The translations under genes were made by a program, and so were the position numbers. The notes under the pieces are model-generated. The model searched no databases and was not told the origin of the DNA. It was given only the letters and a program-made list of their open reading frames with translations. 64,000 bases of DNA from Mucilaginibacter gracilis (GTDB lineage: Bacteria; Bacteroidota; Bacteroidia; Sphingobacteriales; Sphingobacteriaceae): positions 5,146,001 through 5,210,000 of the forward strand of contig NZ_RBKU01000001.1 of NCBI RefSeq assembly GCF_003633615.1, read 5' to 3'. Positions 9,342 to 17,931 of this stretch are shown piece after piece; the stretch's first letter is position 1; every line of letters begins with the position of its first letter.

Positions 9342-10609
9342 CAGGGCCGACGCATTAGGAATTTGTTTTAGCGATTAATTGTAATGAAAGAAGAAATTTA
9401 TGGTTCCACCCGGCCATTTTTCTTTTTGCTTTCAGGCTGGCCTTACTGGTTTTGTCGGCTTTTAGGATATTTAGGGCTATCTTTCTGACTACGGCAAGGT
9501 TTTGGGCGGTCTGTTTGTTCCGTGTGGTATTGTAATCTTCGCCAAATCCGACATCCAACTGCCAGTGCAATTGGTTCTCAATGCCCCAATGTGCGCGGAT
9601 GGCTTGGTTAAAATAGGCAGCATCAGCACGGAGGCTGGAGATATAGTAGCGGTCTTGTATGGAGTGGCTGTCACCTATTATCCTTTCCGAGGTTATTTTG
9701 ATGATGGTCTTTATTCCCTTCCAATTTTCCTTTTCGTCAACCCAGTTAAGTTCATGAATGACTTTGCAGTCTCTGATCTCCGCCCGCCCGTGGCCCTTAT
9801 CCAGGTGCTGGCTGTAACTGTCTTCTTTAAAGTTGAACTGATTGATTACCTGTTCATAAAGTGTTTCCTGGTTCTGTTTCAAAGCAAGGATATAATCGCC
9901 CTGGCTTTCGACAATCTGTTCAGCAATCGCTTTCTGTGTACCCATTGCGTCGATGCTTACTACCGCCCCTTTGATGTTCAATAGCGATAACAATGCTGGG
10001 ATCGCCGTAATCTCATTGCTCTTGTCATCCACTTTTTGTTGCCCCAGTACCAACTGGTTACGACCCGACCAGGCGCTTACCAAATGCAAGGCCCCCAACC
10101 CCTGGTGTTTGCAGGCGCTGTTACAGATGCTCTTTCCATCGATAGCGATCAACTCCTTTTCGCCAGACAGGCCCGACTCCTCAAGACCCCGGCTAAGTTC
10201 CGCTGTCCAGGCACGAAAACACTGTTCAAAAAGCGCCGAATCGATCAGCATAAAAACCCGGTTGATCGTGTCATGACTGGGTATGCCGTTTTCAAGAGGC
10301 AGCAACTGCTTTAAAAAATCTTCTTTCTCCTTCCCGAATTCTTCCATCTCGTACCAGCTTTCTGCACCACATAGAACGGCCAATACCGACAAAATGATAA
10401 CTTCCAGTAAATTGTGTTTCTTATTATTACCTGTACGAGGATCAGGTATCCATCTAAAATGATTGTGAAGTGAAGTCGTCATATGCTTTTACAAAGAAAA
10501 AACGCTAACCCGACTCTAATCCTCCCGAAACCACAAAAGTTATACCTACGTTTCCAACACTTTGTTCATAACCATATCAACTTTTAACTATTCTTATGCG
10601 TCAGCCCTG
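9342..10609 (-). mobile_element. ISAs1-family insertion sequence, complete
   Basis: The element is 1268 bp. Its terminal inverted repeats are CAGGGCCGACGCATTAGGAA on the left and CAGGGCTGACGCATAAGAA on the right (read inward). It contains one transposase gene on the minus strand and is flanked by identical 10-bp copies of GGTTTAAGCT. The transposase frame is intact, so the copy is probably recent and may be active. Confidence 0.92.
9355..10482 (-). CDS. ISAs1-family DDE transposase
   Basis: This is a 375-aa transposase. The N-terminal DDE_Tnp_1-associated region (DPRTGNNKKHNLLEVIILSVLAVLCGAESW) is followed by a DDE catalytic core: first Asp in ELIAIDGKSI, second in AVVSIDAMGTQKAIAE, and the Glu in AHWGIENQLHWQLDVGFGED. 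Its length fits full-length family members. The stop codon lies only about 13 bases inside the left terminal repeat, as is usual for compact IS elements. Confidence 0.95.
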   Translation of the reverse strand: MTTSLHNHFRWIPDPRTGNNKKHNLLEVIILSVLAVLCGAESWYEMEEFGKEKEDFLKQLLPLENGIPSHDTINRVFMLIDSALFEQCFRAWTAELSRGLEESGLSGEKELIAIDGKSICNSACKHQGLGALHLVSAWSGRNQLVLGQQKVDDKSNEITAIPALLSLLNIKGAVVSIDAMGTQKAIAEQIVESQGDYILALKQNQETLYEQVINQFNFKEDSYSQHLDKGHGRAEIRDCKVIHELNWVDEKENWKGIKTIIKITSERIIGDSHSIQDRYYISSLRADAAYFNQAIRAHWGIENQLHWQLDVGFGEDYNTTRNKQTAQNLAVVRKIALNILKADKTSKASLKAKRKMAGWNHKFLLSLQLIAKTNS

Positions 10610-10619
10610 GGTTTAAGCT
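10610..10619. repeat. Target site duplication, right copy
   Basis: This is the second copy of GGTTTAAGCT, flanking the right inverted repeat of the ISAs1 element. Confidence 0.85.
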
Positions 10620-10979
10620 GGACTTTGCACCCTAATTGCAATATTATTGCTTACTGTAGGTTTGTGGAACGCCACGCTAACCTTGAGCGAAAAAGGCTTT
10701 TACGCCATGTCGTTTTTACTAACGTTGTTTTCGGCCATAGCGGTTCAAAAAAACACACGGGATATGATAAATTTTGATAAAATGGCAGGTAAGAGCAATA
10801 TCAATTAAAAACATTCCAGGTTTTGCACTGCAATGTTTTTAGTGCGATATGCAACGCTTAATTTTCCGCAAGTTTTTTAGCAAATTAAGTTTGTAATTTA
10901 ATGTGGTTTGCAATTCCTTAATTTCTGCATTGTAACCTCTCCTTTGTGTATTAAAAATACTGCCTAAGATAATTTAAAG

Positions 10980-11933
10980 CTATTTTTTCAATAAAAAAAG
11001 AAGAGGTATATCCAACCGTTTACGCCACGACTTTTCGGAATGATCCTCGCCGGGGAATTCGAGGCTTATCCAGTTCTTTGGGGTATATCCTTTTGCTTTC
11101 ATAATGCCGTCGGCCTGTAGTTGGTAGGGTTTATACAAACTATCCAGCGTTTTGCTGCCATAATCAAAATAAATTTTATGGTTTTTAGGCGATGGCAGGT
11201 GTGCATCTAAATAATGCAAAAAAGCCGAAGGAATGGGATTATTTTGATTGGTAAAAATGCCGGTCCAGTGGGTTGACAAGCAGGCTGCGCCGCCAAAAAC
11301 ATCAGGATATTCGCAAATGGCATACATAGAAATGAGGCCGCCCATACTGGAACCCGCAATAAAAGTATTTTGCCGATCTGTTCTGGTACTGAAATGACTA
11401 TCGATATAAGGTTTAAGCTCAAGCACCAAAAATTTAAGGTAATTATCTGATACGGGCCCTTTACCCATGAGTGGAGTACCTTTTTCCTTACCAATATCAA
11501 GCATCCGCTGCTGATCGGCGTTGGTCATACTGTAAAATGGTTTTTGCGGAAAGTATTCCGGGTGCCGCTGTGTGGTATTCCATATGGCAACAACAATGCA
11601 GTTTTTTATTTGGTTAGATGCTATTAACTTACACATCGCTTCGTCAGCACCCCATTCCTGGTGGTTCCAGGTGGTGGTGCTGTCAAAAAGCATTTGGCCA
11701 TCGTGCATATAAAGCACGGCGTATTTTTTCGATTTTGTGTAACCTTCGGGCAACCAAACGTCCACGTTACGAGGCATCACATACCGCGACGAAAAGTTTT
11801 CTACCCGCTTAACCGAGCCGCAGGCAACCTTGGGTAAAGCCTGGGCTATCACTACATTGTTTATTAAAACAAAGAGCAAAAACATAATTAACCATCGGTG
11901 TTGAAAGTTTTGCTTAATAAACAAAGTATTCAT
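10980..11933 (-). CDS. Secreted alpha/beta-hydrolase (putative esterase, esterase D-like)
   Basis: This serine hydrolase is about 317 aa. I use the start at 11933 (MNTLFIKQ); ATG at 11957 is an alternative. A hydrophobic signal (MFLLFVLINNVVIAQ) exports it. The fold is marked by RNVDVWLPEGY, YAVLYMHDGQMLFD and the nucleophile elbow GSSMGG; the acid and base lie in the C-terminal part (FPGEDHSEKSW holds the likely catalytic His). The family includes siderophore-hydrolysing and acyl esterases. It follows a TonB receptor on the same strand, which suggests the pair handles one ester substrate, possibly a siderophore. This is inference. Confidence 0.85.
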   Translation of the reverse strand: MNTLFIKQNFQHRWLIMFLLFVLINNVVIAQALPKVACGSVKRVENFSSRYVMPRNVDVWLPEGYTKSKKYAVLYMHDGQMLFDSTTTWNHQEWGADEAMCKLIASNQIKNCIVVAIWNTTQRHPEYFPQKPFYSMTNADQQRMLDIGKEKGTPLMGKGPVSDNYLKFLVLELKPYIDSHFSTRTDRQNTFIAGSSMGGLISMYAICEYPDVFGGAACLSTHWTGIFTNQNNPIPSAFLHYLDAHLPSPKNHKIYFDYGSKTLDSLYKPYQLQADGIMKAKGYTPKNWISLEFPGEDHSEKSWRKRLDIPLLFLLKK

Positions 11934-11996
11934 ATGGGTGCTATAATTGGTAAGCAAACTTACTGTTTTAAGGCGTAAATTATTGGGCTATGTAAA

Positions 11997-14165
11997 TTAC
12001 AACACCTTAATTTTTATACCAGCGTTAACAATAACGCCATCCAAAGGGGCATATATATCTTTAAAAACCGGGTTGGTAATTGTTCCTGTATAAATGCTTC
12101 CCCAGCGTGTTTGCCTTTGGTCGGTCAGGTTTTCAGCATTTATAAATATGTTAAAGTGTTTCCACATTTTTTGAACCAGTAAGCCAAAAGTCCAAAAACC
12201 CCTACCTGTTGTTCCGTCACCCAATAACTGTTCGCTGTTGTAAAACCCTTCTATCCCTGCCCGAAAACTGTTCTCAACTTCATAAGTTACATCTGCGCTT
12301 ATCCTGTTCTTTGGCGTTAGAGGTTGCGTAGTGCTAACACTGCTAAACTGTTGTTTGGTGTTTGTATATGTATATCCCAAATAGATGCCTAAATTATCTG
12401 CAAACAATTTAATATTTGTTTCGGCTCCCGATGTTTTTAGTTCACCCGGCGAATTGCCGTACACATTGTTTATCAAGAGGAGAGGCTGATTAACCTTTGT
12501 ATAAAAAAACAATTGATTGATATTGATAACAGCGTCGCCAATAGCATTTCGGTAATTAACATCCCCATTAAAACCGTATGATTGTTCGGCTTTTAAATTT
12601 GAAACAACCACAGGCTCAATGTACCTGTATTCCTGTTCTTCTGTTTGGTCGCTAAATATGGTTGGCATTTTATAACCTAATCCGCCCCCTATTCTGCTGG
12701 TTAAATGCTCATCTACTTTAAATAAACCGTTTACGCGGGGTAAAACAAAAACACCATTAGCTTTATTAACAGGCGCCGGGGTATTGTAGTCAAGCCTTAA
12801 ACCTGTTTCTAAAGAAAACCAGTTTGTTAACTTGTAAGTGCTTTGAACAAATACGCCTAAAGTTGTATAGTTATAGCTAAAATAATTAAGAGGATAAGGC
12901 ACGTCCAGTTTATCGGTAAGCAGGTTGCCACCCATAACCCAACTAAATTTGTGATTATGATACACATAATTTACTTCACTGTACGATGAGGTTTGTTTGC
13001 CGCCAAACTCATACCCCGGTGCTGTTAAATTGCGGTTGAAATAGCCAATAGTATTTTTAAAATTAATTTGACTGGCAGTATCTATCTTATGCGTAAACGA
13101 TAATTGTGTAGAAAAGCGATAAGTTATATTTTTCTCAAAATATTGGTGCAGATTATCGGGTTTACTTTCTACAACTTGTATATCGCCGCCCAACCTGTTT
13201 TCATAAGTGCCGTTCAAGCCTATCCAACCCGAATCTTTATCATTAATATAAAAAAAAACTTTGGGGTTTAAGGTAAACCTGTCGGTTTTAGGTATTGCGG
13301 TAAAGGTATTTCCAGCCGGAGCGTACGCACCGTTATAATTATATGAGCCAAATACAGTAGTGCCAATATGTTGCCATTTTTGAGAATAATAGCCATCAGC
13401 ATCGGCGCCCCCGGCACTGGTACCGTTTAGTAAAAATGTCAACTCCGGTTTATCCCGTGGGGTTTTGCTAATCAGGTTCACCAATCCGGCAATTGCACCA
13501 CCACCGTACAAAGTAGATGCAGAACCTTTTATAAATTCCACCTGATTTAAATCTAATGGCGAAACCTGCAATAGACTCAAACCGCCTGAAAAGCCCTGAT
13601 AAAGTGGCATACCATCCTTTAGCAATTGTGTGTATCTGCTATCCAGCCCCTCTATCCTAAAGTTTGCCGTACTGCTTACAGCAGATGTTTGTTGAACCTG
13701 TATACCTGTAATTTCGCCCAATAGCATTTTAATATCACCGGGACGCATGGTACCCTTTTCGTCCAATTCCTCCAATGGCAGAGCCTCAATGCGGGTTGGT
13801 ATATCTTTGATACTTTGGTTTGTTCTGGTGGTTTGTACAATAACTTCGGCCAGCTCCCCCGCCAATGGCTCAAGATAAATCTCTAATGGCACTGCGGGTT
13901 TTTTTTCAGGGTAAACAATGGTTATGTCTTTGGGTATGTACCCGACAAAGCTAAATGTGATTTCTATCTTGCCATCCGGTATATTGGTTATAACCACTCG
14001 GCCGGCTGTATCAGCAGTTGTGCCCTTTTTTAATGTGGTGATTGTTGCTGTAGCGCCTGTTAAGGGTTTGTTGGTGTCGCCATCTTTAACGAAAGCCTTA
14101 AATATATTTTGAGCATATATGGCGTTTCCAGCCAATATTAGCATTGTTGTAAAAAGTTTTTTCAT
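11997..14165 (-). CDS. TonB-dependent receptor, siderophore-type architecture
   Basis: This outer-membrane receptor is about 722 aa. The start at 14165 (MKKLFTTMLILAGNAIYAQ) gives a proper signal peptide; the longer frame to 14228 does not. A carboxypeptidase-regulatory-like domain (about 20-100) precedes a plug with IKDIPTRIEALPLEELDEKG and FRIEGLDSRYTQLLKDGMPL, then STLYGGGAIAGLVNLISK at the plug/barrel border, and a barrel ending AGIKIKVL. The absence of a SusD partner and the neighbouring esterase suggest small-molecule (metal chelate) uptake. The ligand is not shown by the sequence. Confidence 0.9.
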   Translation of the reverse strand: MKKLFTTMLILAGNAIYAQNIFKAFVKDGDTNKPLTGATATITTLKKGTTADTAGRVVITNIPDGKIEITFSFVGYIPKDITIVYPEKKPAVPLEIYLEPLAGELAEVIVQTTRTNQSIKDIPTRIEALPLEELDEKGTMRPGDIKMLLGEITGIQVQQTSAVSSTANFRIEGLDSRYTQLLKDGMPLYQGFSGGLSLLQVSPLDLNQVEFIKGSASTLYGGGAIAGLVNLISKTPRDKPELTFLLNGTSAGGADADGYYSQKWQHIGTTVFGSYNYNGAYAPAGNTFTAIPKTDRFTLNPKVFFYINDKDSGWIGLNGTYENRLGGDIQVVESKPDNLHQYFEKNITYRFSTQLSFTHKIDTASQINFKNTIGYFNRNLTAPGYEFGGKQTSSYSEVNYVYHNHKFSWVMGGNLLTDKLDVPYPLNYFSYNYTTLGVFVQSTYKLTNWFSLETGLRLDYNTPAPVNKANGVFVLPRVNGLFKVDEHLTSRIGGGLGYKMPTIFSDQTEEQEYRYIEPVVVSNLKAEQSYGFNGDVNYRNAIGDAVININQLFFYTKVNQPLLLINNVYGNSPGELKTSGAETNIKLFADNLGIYLGYTYTNTKQQFSSVSTTQPLTPKNRISADVTYEVENSFRAGIEGFYNSEQLLGDGTTGRGFWTFGLLVQKMWKHFNIFINAENLTDQRQTRWGSIYTGTITNPVFKDIYAPLDGVIVNAGIKIKVL

Positions 14166-14246
14166 GAAATTAAATTGTTGCCGAAGGCAATAAGCAGTTA
14201 GCAGCACCCCAAAAAGAATGCTAAGCATTAATTAACACTAAGTTGG

Positions 14247-14648
14247 TTAAGCTAACGGCGGACGAAATAATTCGGGATGAAAATCTGTAATACTAATGGG
14301 GATCCTGAGCAACGTATGGCTAACTTTTAAAACCTTTATTGAGATAAAAGGTACTTCAAGCCTGCTGTATAAAAAATTAAAAGCAGAAGGACTATGTTGA
14401 AACTGTACAGATGTTGACGGAGTTTCGGGCTTGTCTTGTTTATTATGTCCTAATAATATTTTGCCGGCAAACAAGTAATCACCAATAAAATCAATCAAAC
14501 CTGCTTCTTCCGGCTTGGTTAATTTTTCATAATTATGGTACATCCGCGGCAAATCGCTCATTAAAGTAAAATCACCTAACGGTAGCATTGTACTGCTTAT
14601 TAAAAATAAGCAGGTAAAATAGTACAATGTAATTTTTCTTAAAAGCAT
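14247..14648 (-). CDS. Hypothetical exported protein upstream of TonB receptor
   Basis: This is a 133-aa protein with an N-terminal hydrophobic segment (YYFTCLFLISSTMLPLG), a possible signal or anchor. The rest has MYHNYEKLTKPEEAGLIDFIGDYLF followed by a polar region with no recognisable domain. It lies just upstream of, and on the same strand as, the TonB receptor and the esterase, so it is probably the first gene of that operon. Similar small proteins of unknown function often precede such receptors in this phylum. No function can be assigned. Confidence 0.6.
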   Translation of the reverse strand: MLLRKITLYYFTCLFLISSTMLPLGDFTLMSDLPRMYHNYEKLTKPEEAGLIDFIGDYLFAGKILLGHNKQDKPETPSTSVQFQHSPSAFNFLYSRLEVPFISIKVLKVSHTLLRIPISITDFHPELFRPPLA

Positions 14649-14759
14649 TATACTGCAAAAGTAGGAGATAATATTAATTATTTAGCCTTGATAAATAAAT
14701 ATTGGGTTTTCTGTATGCCGAAGCATAGTGATTTGTACTGACGCCGTTACCTCAACAAA

Positions 14760-14798
14760 TCATAAGCGATTTAGACAAAATATCTAAGGCGCTTATGA
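14760..14798 (+). terminator. Hairpin with T-run, terminator-like
   Basis: TCATAAGCG pairs with CGCTTATGA, with inner TTTAGA/TCTAA pairing. A T-run starts about five bases later (gaattttttt). It lies in the 388-base space between two minus-strand operons, and the T-run is on the plus side, where no gene ends. I see no other structure in this intergenic space. Confidence 0.4.
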
Positions 14799-15037
14799 TC
14801 AGAATTTTTTTGCGTATATTTTTATCTTTCGCGGAGTGGGAAGGGATTTACTTACCGAACACCCTATATCATTTTTAACCTTTTGGGAGACTTTAAATTT
14901 TAAAATCACATTTATCAAAACTTGTTAATTTAAGTGTGTTATTACCCTAAATTTAATCTTTAACAGCAAATGGTTGACTTAACTTTATTACGTTGCATGG
15001 AGTGCCATGTATGGGGTAGCTTTTTCTGCGGTTAAAT

Positions 15038-15472
15038 TCACCCATTATAATTGGGGTCAAATTCCACAATCCATTCTATACCATATTTGTCTCTAAACAT
15101 TCCGGCGTAGGTAGCCCAAGGACTGTCGCCAATAGGCCCTTCAATATCTCCACCTGCCGATAGGCCGTTAAATATTTGGTCTGCCTCTTCACGGCTTTCG
15201 GCATTAATTAATATTTTAGATCTGTTTTCGGCTTCGTTTACCCGTCCCATAAATTCGGGAACGTCATTGGCAATCAAAACATTGTGTTTGCCAAGCGGTA
15301 ACGCAATGTGCATTATTTTGTTGGCTTCATTTTCTGGTATCTGAAATTCATCGCTCGCTAAGTCGCCAAAACGGATAATCTTAGTGAATTCTCCACCAAA
15401 AACCGATTTGTAAAACGTAAACGCTTCTTCGGCATTTCCGTTGAAGTTGATCCAGGGATTAATTGTTCTCAT
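15038..15472 (-). CDS. VOC family protein (PhnB/glyoxalase-like)
   Basis: This 144-aa protein has the paired beta-alpha-beta-beta-beta layout of the vicinal-oxygen-chelate superfamily. It starts with the PhnB-type block INPWINFNGNAEEAFTFYKSVFGG and ends DKYGIEWIVEFDP. Members bind a metal or act as small-molecule binding and resistance proteins; the PhnB-like subgroup is usually without proven activity. It is the last gene of a three-gene minus-strand operon after ArsR and AHSA1 genes, a very common trio in Bacteroidota. Confidence 0.9.
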   Translation of the reverse strand: MRTINPWINFNGNAEEAFTFYKSVFGGEFTKIIRFGDLASDEFQIPENEANKIMHIALPLGKHNVLIANDVPEFMGRVNEAENRSKILINAESREEADQIFNGLSAGGDIEGPIGDSPWATYAGMFRDKYGIEWIVEFDPNYNG

Positions 15473-15516
15473 AATTTAATATTTAAAAGTGATTGTAAAT
15501 TTTCTTTTTATGTTTT

Positions 15517-16008
15517 TTACGATAAGGTAACCAGCAGTTCTTCCAGGTTTTTCAAGGTCATGGTGAAGCCTATTTTAAAGCCCTCCAATAACTTTTCTAA
15601 TCGTTCAAACGATTCATTAAAAATGATAATGTGTACTTTAGTTATGCCATTTTGCTCGCTAAAATTGTAATCCCATTCAGAACCTGGCAGTTCACGGTTT
15701 TCGTCTTTATCTGCAAAGGCGTTGTACATCTTAAAATTGGTTTTCGGGGTGATTGATGTAAATTCCTGCACCGCCCAACGCTCCTGCCCATCGGGGCTTA
15801 TCATGGCGTAAAATCGCCTCCCCCCTACTTCAAAATTCATGTACTTGGTTTTGGCGCGCATGGGCGCAGGTGCGCCCCATTGGTCAAGTAATTCGGCTTT
15901 GGTAAAGGCATCCCATACTAAAAATTGGCTGGCATTAAACTCCCTGGTTATATAAACCGTTTTCGCTGCCTTGTCAACGTTAAAATCAAATAGCAAATCG
16001 TTGTTCAT
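15517..16008 (-). CDS. SRPBCC/AHSA1 family protein
   Basis: This 163-aa protein has the START/Bet v1-like hydrophobic-pocket fold. The typical opening ITREFNASQFLVWDAFTKAELLDQWGAP and the motif YFxMISPDGQE-like (FYAMISPDGQERW) are both seen. It probably binds a small hydrophobic ligand. It lies 44 bp after the ArsR regulator, and the partnership ArsR-AHSA1 is a recurrent pair. Physiological role unknown. Confidence 0.9.
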   Translation of the reverse strand: MNNDLLFDFNVDKAAKTVYITREFNASQFLVWDAFTKAELLDQWGAPAPMRAKTKYMNFEVGGRRFYAMISPDGQERWAVQEFTSITPKTNFKMYNAFADKDENRELPGSEWDYNFSEQNGITKVHIIIFNESFERLEKLLEGFKIGFTMTLKNLEELLVTLS

Positions 16009-16052
16009 TATTTATTGATTAGTTAATTAATTGTTTTTCTTTGGCATCAATG

Positions 16053-16376
16053 CTACTTCGTGGTCTGGTCTTTAATAGTTGTTAACAATTGGTCAAGTTG
16101 GTTAAATTGAGTTTCCCAGTTTTGCCTAAATTGGGCTAACCAATGGTCAAACTCTTGCATTTTTTTCGCATTAAAGTGATAATAAATCTCCCTGCCGCTA
16201 TGCTTAGGTGTAATCAATTCGCAGTCGTGCAATACTTTAATATGTTTTGATACCGCCTGGCGGGTCATATCAAATTTTTCGGCCATAGCATTTGGTGTTA
16301 ATGCCTGTATGGCTATTAAAGTTAAAATAGCCCTGCGTGTAGGGTCGGCTATGGCCTGGAATATATCTTGTTTCAT
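16053..16376 (-). CDS. ArsR-family winged-helix transcriptional regulator
   Basis: This 107-aa repressor begins DIFQAIADPTRRAILTLIA, the standard ArsR/SmtB opening. The recognition helix region is MTRQAVSKHIKVLHDCELI, and the wing is HSGREIYYHFN. The metal-binding ELCVCDL motif is absent, so it probably senses something other than a metal. It heads the operon with the AHSA1 and VOC genes and likely autoregulates it. A Leu/Cys-free short spacing to the promoter region at 16380-16450 holds AT-rich sequence only. Confidence 0.92.
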   Translation of the reverse strand: MKQDIFQAIADPTRRAILTLIAIQALTPNAMAEKFDMTRQAVSKHIKVLHDCELITPKHSGREIYYHFNAKKMQEFDHWLAQFRQNWETQFNQLDQLLTTIKDQTTK

Positions 16377-16449
16377 TCTTGGTTATTAATTGAGCAACCC
16401 TCAGGTTGCAAATATACATGCAACTTTTTAGTTGCGCAATATATTTTTT

Positions 16450-17700
16450 CAATATTTTATATTAAGTCACCCCAAACTCTTTTAGTAGATAATTCCTTTG
16501 ATGTCCCATCAACTGTTATCCGAAGATAAACATACCGCACATCACTTTTCTGATTTTTGGGTTGTTTTAAGAAGAAGAACAACCCGAAGCTTTTTTCCAA
16601 CATAACGAAACATTTAAAAGTTAAACAAATTTCGGAATGCAGTTAAGATGAAACAAGATGTTAATCTCATGAATATGTTGATTTACAATTAGTTAAATCA
16701 ACAATTGAACGTCTTTTATTTAAAAATCCTTGCGTCTTTTTTCAAAATAAAAGACGCTACGAAAGACGCTAATGAATTGCGGGAAATTTTATGAAATCTG
16801 GCAATTTGCCACAAAATAAAAAACCCGCAAACTCAGTATTTGCAGGCTTTTTACTCTTTTGATAATGTAATTTGCGGAGAGAGAGGGAACAGAACCTAAT
16901 CTGTTTTATCGCTTCCAGCGCATCTTTTAGTGATTTTTAACTTAGCAACGCCATGAATGACGCAACCTTATTAATATTTCACCTGGCGGAGAGCTAGGGT
17001 TTTGTAACACCTCTAAACGGGATTGATAACCAATGTCTTATGAGTGGGATAAAAGCTTACGCACCGAATTACGCACCACTTTTTTGCTACAGATTAATTG
17101 CAAATCTTTATGATATAAAGATACGAATTAATACAATATCTATCAAATTTTATGCTTCGCAAGCAGCAATTCGGGTTTGAAACTTCAAATTAGTTTAGTA
17201 GGTTTTGACTGGTTCTAAGGTTCTAAGAATACAAATGTTATACAGATTACCGAATGTGCATTCCGGTAAGGTTAGTAATCTGTGAAACAGTTTCAGCTTT
17301 TGTAATATATCCTTTGATTGTGTGGCTACCAAAATAAACGACCATAACGGTAAATATAGACCATGATGAACCCACCGCCAAACTTCACCGCCTGAAAGGC
17401 TGTAAAAGCGAACATTCCGACTGGAAGTAATTACACCCACCAACTCTTTTCACCACTTAAGCAACAAAAGCGGATAGCCGGGCGAAATGTCAAGGGCGGG
17501 CTAATAAAAAAACAAACAACAACCGCCTGTTTATATAACCTTTACGTTTCATCCCGGCGGTGGCTATCTTTGCGATGGTGGTTATAATTGGTTGTTTTTT
17601 CTTTTTTCACCAGCAACGGAAAAAAAGCCAGTCGGTTATGAGCGTAGCGAATTTCCGTCTTGCCGCGCGAGGTGAGGCGGGCGGTGGCAGGTAACCCGCT
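16450..17700. other. Gene-poor region with possible scars of an integrated element
   Basis: There are about 1.25 kb without a convincing gene. It contains a terminator-like hairpin (ACCCGCAAA/TTTGCAGG plus T-run, about 16820-16852), two similar words GCGGAGAGAGAGGGA (16875) and GGCGGAGAGCTAGGG (16984) that resemble tRNA 3'-end attachment scars, and a tract near 17050-17080 (ACGCACC repeated). From 17400 to 17700 the GC content rises and the sequence resembles edges of Bacteroidota mobilisable elements. A short minus ORF at 17195-17443 has no recognisable features and is not called. Confidence 0.35.
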
Positions 17701-17931
17701 CTATCGCGGGAGGCCTGTAGCCGCTGGCCGCAACCGGACATTTAGTTTTGGTCTTCTCATTTTATCGACAGCATCACGGGTGATGATAAAATTCCGGCTG
17801 GCCTTGCAAAAGATTTTTGTCGAGTAGCTTTTTTCCAGCCTCGAGTGATTTAAGGAGATGACCAAATTGGCATCGTGCCAAGCGACTGCCAACTTATTAA
17901 CTGGGAAATCACCAGATGAAATGCCTTTCAC
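17701..17931 (-). CDS. Short ORF after gspF-like gene, probably a truncated secretion gene
   Basis: This 76-aa frame starts with GTG at 17931, immediately at the stop of the GspF-like gene, which is the tight coupling expected for a true operon member. The first 60 residues (FPVNKLAVAWHDANLVISLNHSR) look like a genuine protein start. It then ends abruptly next to the GC-rich, gene-poor region. I infer that a larger gene, perhaps PilM/GspL-like by position, was cut by a rearrangement. The family is not recognisable, and a functional small protein cannot be excluded. Confidence 0.4.
   Translation of the reverse strand: MKGISSGDFPVNKLAVAWHDANLVISLNHSRLEKSYSTKIFCKASRNFIITRDAVDKMRRPKLNVRLRPAATGLPR

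Larger units (their letters stand above)
9058..10808 (+). pseudogene. yiaA-like membrane protein gene split by an ISAs1 insertion
   Basis: The left part (to 9341) encodes KPSNAFIGASWAALIIGF...LFAAVSVQKSVRD, one two-helix YiaA/YiaB repeat. The right part (10610-10808) encodes GLSWTL and, after a one-base shift, LIAILLLTVGLWNATL...SAIAVQKNTRD, the second repeat, with a stop at 10806-10808. The two repeats belong to one inner-membrane protein of four helices. An IS with a 10-bp target duplication separates them. Removing the IS still leaves frame differences between the halves, so the gene seems doubly inactivated. The true start is uncertain. Confidence 0.75.

Noticed and set aside
9489..10314. 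ORFs antisense to the ISAs1 transposase
   Set aside because: Products have no family features and lie wholly opposite the intact transposase.
16875..16890. tRNA gene fragment
   Set aside because: The GCGGAGAGAGAGGGA word resembles tRNA 3' ends, but no cloverleaf can be drawn; reported only as a possible attachment scar.
17195..17443. 82-aa ORF in the gene-poor region
   Set aside because: No domain, no operon context, no clear start signal; composition looks random.
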